Below are positions 7,678-10,562 of a stretch of DNA of 10,562 nt, piece by piece. This DNA comes from Actinomycetes bacterium. GTDB lineage: Bacteria; Actinomycetota; Acidimicrobiia; Acidimicrobiales; Palsa-688. The notes below the pieces were generated by a model. That model was not told where the DNA came from. It was given only the letters and a program-made list of their open reading frames with translations, and ran no database searches. How positions within the stretch are numbered: the stretch's first letter is position 1; the number at the start of each line of letters is the position of its first letter. The stretch spans positions 1-10,562 of the forward strand of contig JAJZWW010000081.1 of NCBI GenBank assembly GCA_021846485.1, given 5' to 3'. Position numbers and translations under genes: made by a program.

Positions 7678-10389
7678 CTACCGGCGGGGGTGCCCCGCGC
7701 TGTTGTCGTGCCCCCCGGACGGCCCGCCGTCCCGGGCCGTGTCCACCCGGGCGAGGAGGCAACGGCACCCCTCGTGCGCGGGCGGCAGCAGCTGCCCGGT
7801 GGGGAAGGGATCCCCCTTCCCCACCGCCCCCGCCAAGGTGTTGTCGTCACAGTCGGCGCAAGCGCCGTCCGCGTCGCAGGCGATCCAGCGGAGCGGCGTG
7901 GCCGCCGGTACGGCCCGCCACCAGCCGAGGGCATGGGCAGCGTAGAGGCGGTCCAGGGCCAACGCCTCGATGCGGTTGGTCTTGACCTCCCGATAGGCGG
8001 TGCTGATCGCCTCGACCAGGGCCTCGCGATCCTCGGCATCGCCGAGCTCGGCAACCAACCCCTCCACCCGGCGGCGCAGCGGGACGACGAGCGCCTCGGC
8101 CAGCTCGTCGGACAGCCCGCCGACATCGGGAGCGGCGCCGGGGGCCGCTGCGGCCAGCCCCCGCGCCATCCCGGCAGCCCCCTCCCCCTCCCCCGCCGCC
8201 CCGGCCGCCCCGATCCCGCCCGCCCTGCCCAAGAAGGAGGAGGACAGCACGGCGTAACGGCGCCGCTGGGCGTCGACGGGGGGGAGCAGGTCCCCGGCGT
8301 CACCACGCCCGCCCAGGCTGCGCAGGCGGTCGAGCAGTTCGCTCTGCTCGTCCTGCAGCTCCCGCTTGAGCCGCCGGGTCAGGTCTCGCCCGGCAGCCCG
8401 CAGGGCGTCGTCCCGCCGGTCGAGGCGTGCCGCGTCGTCGCCGCGGGCCCCATGGTCCTCGCCGCTCTCAGTCTCCGGGCTACTGCCCGGAGCGCCGGCC
8501 GACTCGGAGCCGCCGGGGCGGTCGCCGTCGGTCCCGTCCGGGGCGCCGCCCCCCGGAGCGCCGGCCGACTCGGAGCTACCGGGGCGGTCGCCGTCGATCC
8601 CGCTCTGTGGGGCGAGGGTCCGCCGGGCCTGCTGGACCGCCCGTGCGCGGCCGGCGCGGATGCGCTCGAACAGGCCGGTGACCGCGTCACCCGGGGTCGA
8701 TCCCCCAGCTGCCGGCGTCGAGCTTACCGGGGTCCGGCCGTCGAGCCCTGGGTGCTCGGAGGCGCCGGGCGCGCTGTCCTGCTCTCCGGCCGAGCCGCCC
8801 GAGAGCTCACCGGCCGCTGGCGGGCAGCCCATCCCGGCCGAAGCGTCGCCCTCGTCGCCGGCGACCAGGAGCGCGATCGAGGATCCCCCGCCCCCCAGGC
8901 TGAGCTCGCCCGACCCGCCGGGCCGCCCCGGGCGCGCCGAGCGGAGGTCGACCACGAGGTGGCCGCCGGCGAGCCCCACCACTCCACCATCGGTCACATC
9001 CACGACGTCCGGTCGGCCGGTCGTCCCCGGGGCGTCGGGCCGGTCGACGCGCAGCGCGGAGCGGGGCTGGACGCTCGGCGCCGGCGCGCCGGCGACTCCG
9101 TGCCAACCAGGAGGCGACGAGGGTGACGCCCCTCCGTAGGGCCAGGGGCTCCGGAGCGGGGAGGGGCTCCCACCGTCGGGAGCCTCCCCGTCCTCCGGTC
9201 CGCCAGCACCCTCCGGGCGGGTTCCCGGGAGAGCCTCGGCGCTCGCCGCCGGTGCCTCCGCGGCAGTCGCCTCCGCCGCCAGCGCCTCCGGGGTCTCCAC
9301 GGGGTCGGACGTGGCCTCACCCGGCCCGGCCCCCTCGGGAGCGGGCCCCGGGCCCGTACCAGGGCCTGGGTCGGGGTCGCCAGTGGGGACAGCCGCCGAG
9401 CCGGCTACGTGCTCGGGGTCGAGGCCGCCTCCATCGTCTTCCGTCGCAGCCAGCCGGCGACCGACCTCCTCTGCCGCGGCCCGGGCCTCCGCGTCTGCCC
9501 GTCGGAACTCCTCGGAGACCTCCTCCAAGGTGCGACGCACCAGGCTGTAGGACGCCATGAGCCGTTCCCTCCCGGCCCGGAGCTGCTCGATCTGCACGGT
9601 GGCCACCCGGCGGCGGCGAGCCAGGTCGGCGAGGATCCGCTCTCTCGCGGCCTGCGCCTGCTCCAGGGAGACCCGCCGCTCCCGGTCGACCTCCCCCCGG
9701 ATGGTCGCGGCCTCGGCCGACGCCTGGGCGAGCACCGCCTCGACCTCGACGGTCGCCCTGGCCTTGATCTCGGCGGCGTGACGCTCGGCGTCGGCGGTCG
9801 CCTCCCCCATCTTTCGGTTGGCCTCCTCGATGCGGGCGGCGTAGAGCTGGGCGGCCTCCTCGCGGGTGCGCTCCGCCTCGGCGTGGGCCACCTGCACCAA
9901 TCGGTCGGCCTCCGCCTTGGCCTGCTCGATGGTCCGCGCCGCTTCCCCACGGGACGACTCGAGGTCCTGGGCGGCGTCGGCCCGGGCTCCTGCGAGGATC
10001 TCCTCGGCTTCGGAGCGGGCCCGCCTCGTGGTGTCGTCGGCCTCGGTGCGGGCGCTGGTCAGGATCTGCTCGGCATCCTTGGTCGCCTTCGCCCGGAGGT
10101 CCTCCGCTACGTTGCGGGCGGTGCGGATGACGTTGGCCATCTCCTCACCGACCGCCGCGGCGATCGCCGTCTCGTCGGCGCCTCCCGCGGCCAGCCGCGG
10201 GGCTGCCTCCAGCTGCTCGGTGAGCTCGGCAACCCGGCGCTGCAGGGAGGCGTTGGCCTCCCGCAGGTCGTCGGCGTAGGATCGCAGCTCCTGGAGCTGC
10301 ACCTCCAGGCCGGCGAGGTACGCGAGGACCTCGCCTCGGTCGAACCCCTTCCGGGTGGTGCCGAAGCTGGGACGGCCAGTCGCTGCCAT
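7678..10389 (-). CDS. DivIVA-like coiled-coil protein fused to a phage MuF-type C-terminal domain
   Basis: The product is 903 residues from ATG 10389, chosen because TACCCT lies 7 nt upstream. Residues 7-45 (FGTTRKGFDRGEVLAYL) resemble a DivIVA N-terminus. Residues about 46-315 are an Ala/Glu/Arg-rich coiled coil, and about 316-565 are mostly Pro/Gly/Ala/Glu linker with one short beta-rich patch (about 456-507). Helices at 568-593 and 660-692 (LTRRLKRELQDEQSELLDRL) follow. The C-terminus, about 755-885, has the layout of MuF/SPP1 gp7 minor head proteins: YREVKTNRIEALALD (799-813), then Cys838, Cys844, Cys847, then GDPFPTG and PPAHEGCRC with His872, Cys875 and Cys877, a likely metal site. DivIVA proteins bind curved membrane and organise poles or septa. 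Such a fusion is unfamiliar to me, and a domesticated scaffold role is inference. There is no signal peptide or membrane segment, so it is probably cytoplasmic. It is followed by the UPF0182 gene after 13 nt. An alternative start at 10437 cannot be excluded. Confidence 0.8.
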   Translation of the reverse strand: MAATGRPSFGTTRKGFDRGEVLAYLAGLEVQLQELRSYADDLREANASLQRRVAELTEQLEAAPRLAAGGADETAIAAAVGEEMANVIRTARNVAEDLRAKATKDAEQILTSARTEADDTTRRARSEAEEILAGARADAAQDLESSRGEAARTIEQAKAEADRLVQVAHAEAERTREEAAQLYAARIEEANRKMGEATADAERHAAEIKARATVEVEAVLAQASAEAATIRGEVDRERRVSLEQAQAARERILADLARRRRVATVQIEQLRAGRERLMASYSLVRRTLEEVSEEFRRADAEARAAAEEVGRRLAATEDDGGGLDPEHVAGSAAVPTGDPDPGPGTGPGPAPEGAGPGEATSDPVETPEALAAEATAAEAPAASAEALPGTRPEGAGGPEDGEAPDGGSPSPLRSPWPYGGASPSSPPGWHGVAGAPAPSVQPRSALRVDRPDAPGTTGRPDVVDVTDGGVVGLAGGHLVVDLRSARPGRPGGSGELSLGGGGSSIALLVAGDEGDASAGMGCPPAAGELSGGSAGEQDSAPGASEHPGLDGRTPVSSTPAAGGSTPGDAVTGLFERIRAGRARAVQQARRTLAPQSGIDGDRPGSSESAGAPGGGAPDGTDGDRPGGSESAGAPGSSPETESGEDHGARGDDAARLDRRDDALRAAGRDLTRRLKRELQDEQSELLDRLRSLGGRGDAGDLLPPVDAQRRRYAVLSSSFLGRAGGIGAAGAAGEGEGAAGMARGLAAAAPGAAPDVGGLSDELAEALVVPLRRRVEGLVAELGDAEDREALVEAISTAYREVKTNRIEALALDRLYAAHALGWWRAVPAATPLRWIACDADGACADCDDNTLAGAVGKGDPFPTGQLLPPAHEGCRCLLARVDTARDGGPSGGHDNSAGHPRR
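7798..7825. repeat. Perfect 12-bp inverted repeat inside the MuF-like coding region
   Basis: Arms GGTGGGGAAGGG (7798-7809) and CCCTTCCCCACC (7814-7825) pair exactly around the loop ATCC. In the mRNA this would be a very stable hairpin lying in the codons for VGKGDPFPT, between the two cysteine clusters. It may simply follow from Gly/Lys/Pro codon choice in GC-rich DNA. Confidence 0.7.
8486..8617. repeat. 66-bp tandem duplication in the linker of the DivIVA-MuF gene
   Basis: The 25-bp run beginning CCCGGAGCGCCGGCCGACTC occurs exactly at 8486-8510 and 8552-8576. The following bases stay close to identical to about 8536 and 8602. The period of 66 bp equals 22 residues, so the frame is kept. In protein it gives DGDRPG(S/G)SESAGAPG twice. 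It points to a recent in-frame duplication in a disordered linker. Confidence 0.8.
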
Positions 10390-10402
10390 GCCGGACAGGG
10401 TA
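10390..10402 (-). promoter_or_regulatory. Leaderless promoter of the DivIVA-MuF gene
   Basis: TACCCT (10402-10397, minus strand) is followed by seven nt (GTCCGGC) and the ATG at 10389. This is the same arrangement as at otsA and def. It favours this start over the in-frame ATG at 10437, which has no box or ribosome binding site that I can place. A TTGCGG at 10422-10417 is too close (14 nt) to be a good -35. Confidence 0.5.
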
Positions 10403-10481
10403 GGTGCGTGGGCTCCCCGCAAGGCGCATACCCGCATGCCGACCTACTGAGAGGGAACTCCTCGGTACCGGGACGCTGCGC

Positions 10482-10562
10482 TCAGGCCTTCGGCACGCGC
10501 CCCCCGATCGCCCGCAGGTCCCGCAGCGCCTGGGAGAGCGAGGCGACCCCCTCCACCTCCAT
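10482..10562 (-). CDS. C-terminal end of a minus-strand gene, likely YlbL-type PDZ/Lon-like (S16) protease
   Basis: The last 26 codons before TGA (10484-10482) read MEVEGVASLSQALRDLRAIG and then GRVPKA. The frame is open to the window edge, so the gene almost certainly continues to the right; the ATG at the very edge is probably an internal Met codon. The pattern V-x-x-V-x-S-L-x-x-AL-x-x-L resembles the final strand and helix of Lon-family S16 protease domains. In mycobacteria a PDZ/Lon-like protease gene stands beside the UPF0182 gene (Rv3194c/Rv3193c), so the context agrees. The active-site Ser/Lys would lie outside the window, so the call rests on a short tail and neighbourhood. The 92-nt gap to the next gene holds that gene's promoter. 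Confidence 0.5.
   Translation of the reverse strand: MEVEGVASLSQALRDLRAIGGRVPKA

Noticed and set aside
7665..8306. Upstream extension of the UPF0182 frame to 1243 residues
   Set aside because: The extension overlaps the MuF-like domain coding region in another frame and lacks family similarity. The protein's first membrane helix follows ATG 7664 at the expected distance.
8427..8700. Possible CRISPR-like repeat
   Set aside because: Only two units, 66 bp apart, in frame inside a coding linker. There are no unique spacers and no cas genes.
7606..9126. 506-codon open frame on the + strand
   Set aside because: It is antisense to the DivIVA-MuF gene, low-complexity Arg/Pro/Gly text with no recognisable motif.

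Overview
This is a GC-rich window, about 70% or more G+C over most of its length. It looks like chromosomal DNA of a high-GC Actinomycetota. The indications are a UPF0182 membrane protein, a DivIVA-type coiled-coil protein, a bacterial-type OtsA, and promoters of the form TANNNT placed 6-7 nt before an ATG (leaderless genes). An Acidimicrobiia-like lineage would fit, but that is inference; nothing here fixes the taxon.

Left part (1-1316). The 3' end of a LysR-type regulator gene enters from the left on the + strand and stops at 888. A gene-free stretch (889-1159, 271 nt) follows. It has visibly more A/T than the rest and holds several imperfect hairpins and small repeats built on GCATAGG/GCATACG. 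The initiator tRNA-fMet gene follows on the minus strand (1160-1236), with CCA encoded and its own promoter. The repeat-rich DNA lies directly at the 3' end of this tRNA gene, where genomic islands often insert.

Middle part (1317-4459). Three minus-strand genes are read leftward: peptide deformylase (def), trehalose-6-phosphate synthase (otsA) and an alpha/beta hydrolase of the monoacylglycerol-lipase/lysophospholipase type. def and otsA each have a TANNNT box 6-7 nt before the ATG and no Shine-Dalgarno, so they are probably leaderless. The hydrolase has a strong GGAGGAGG site behind a TAGGGT box.

Right part (4502-10562). A 62-nt nested palindrome resembling a miniature inverted-repeat element is flanked by copies of CTGCTCAG and directly abuts the stop codon of a 1029-residue UPF0182 membrane protein. 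Thirteen nt upstream of that gene ends an unusual 903-residue protein with three parts: a DivIVA-like N-terminus with a long coiled coil, long disordered linkers, and a C-terminus carrying the cysteine/histidine signature of phage MuF-type minor head proteins. At the right edge is the last 26 codons of another minus-strand gene, which looks like the tail of a YlbL-type PDZ/Lon-like protease. The protease / DivIVA-MuF / UPF0182 group may form an envelope- or division-associated gene cluster.

The strongest candidate for something little described is the DivIVA-MuF fusion (7678-10389). No gene-free stretch exceeds 300 nt. I saw no CRISPR array, no complete insertion sequence and no rRNA.
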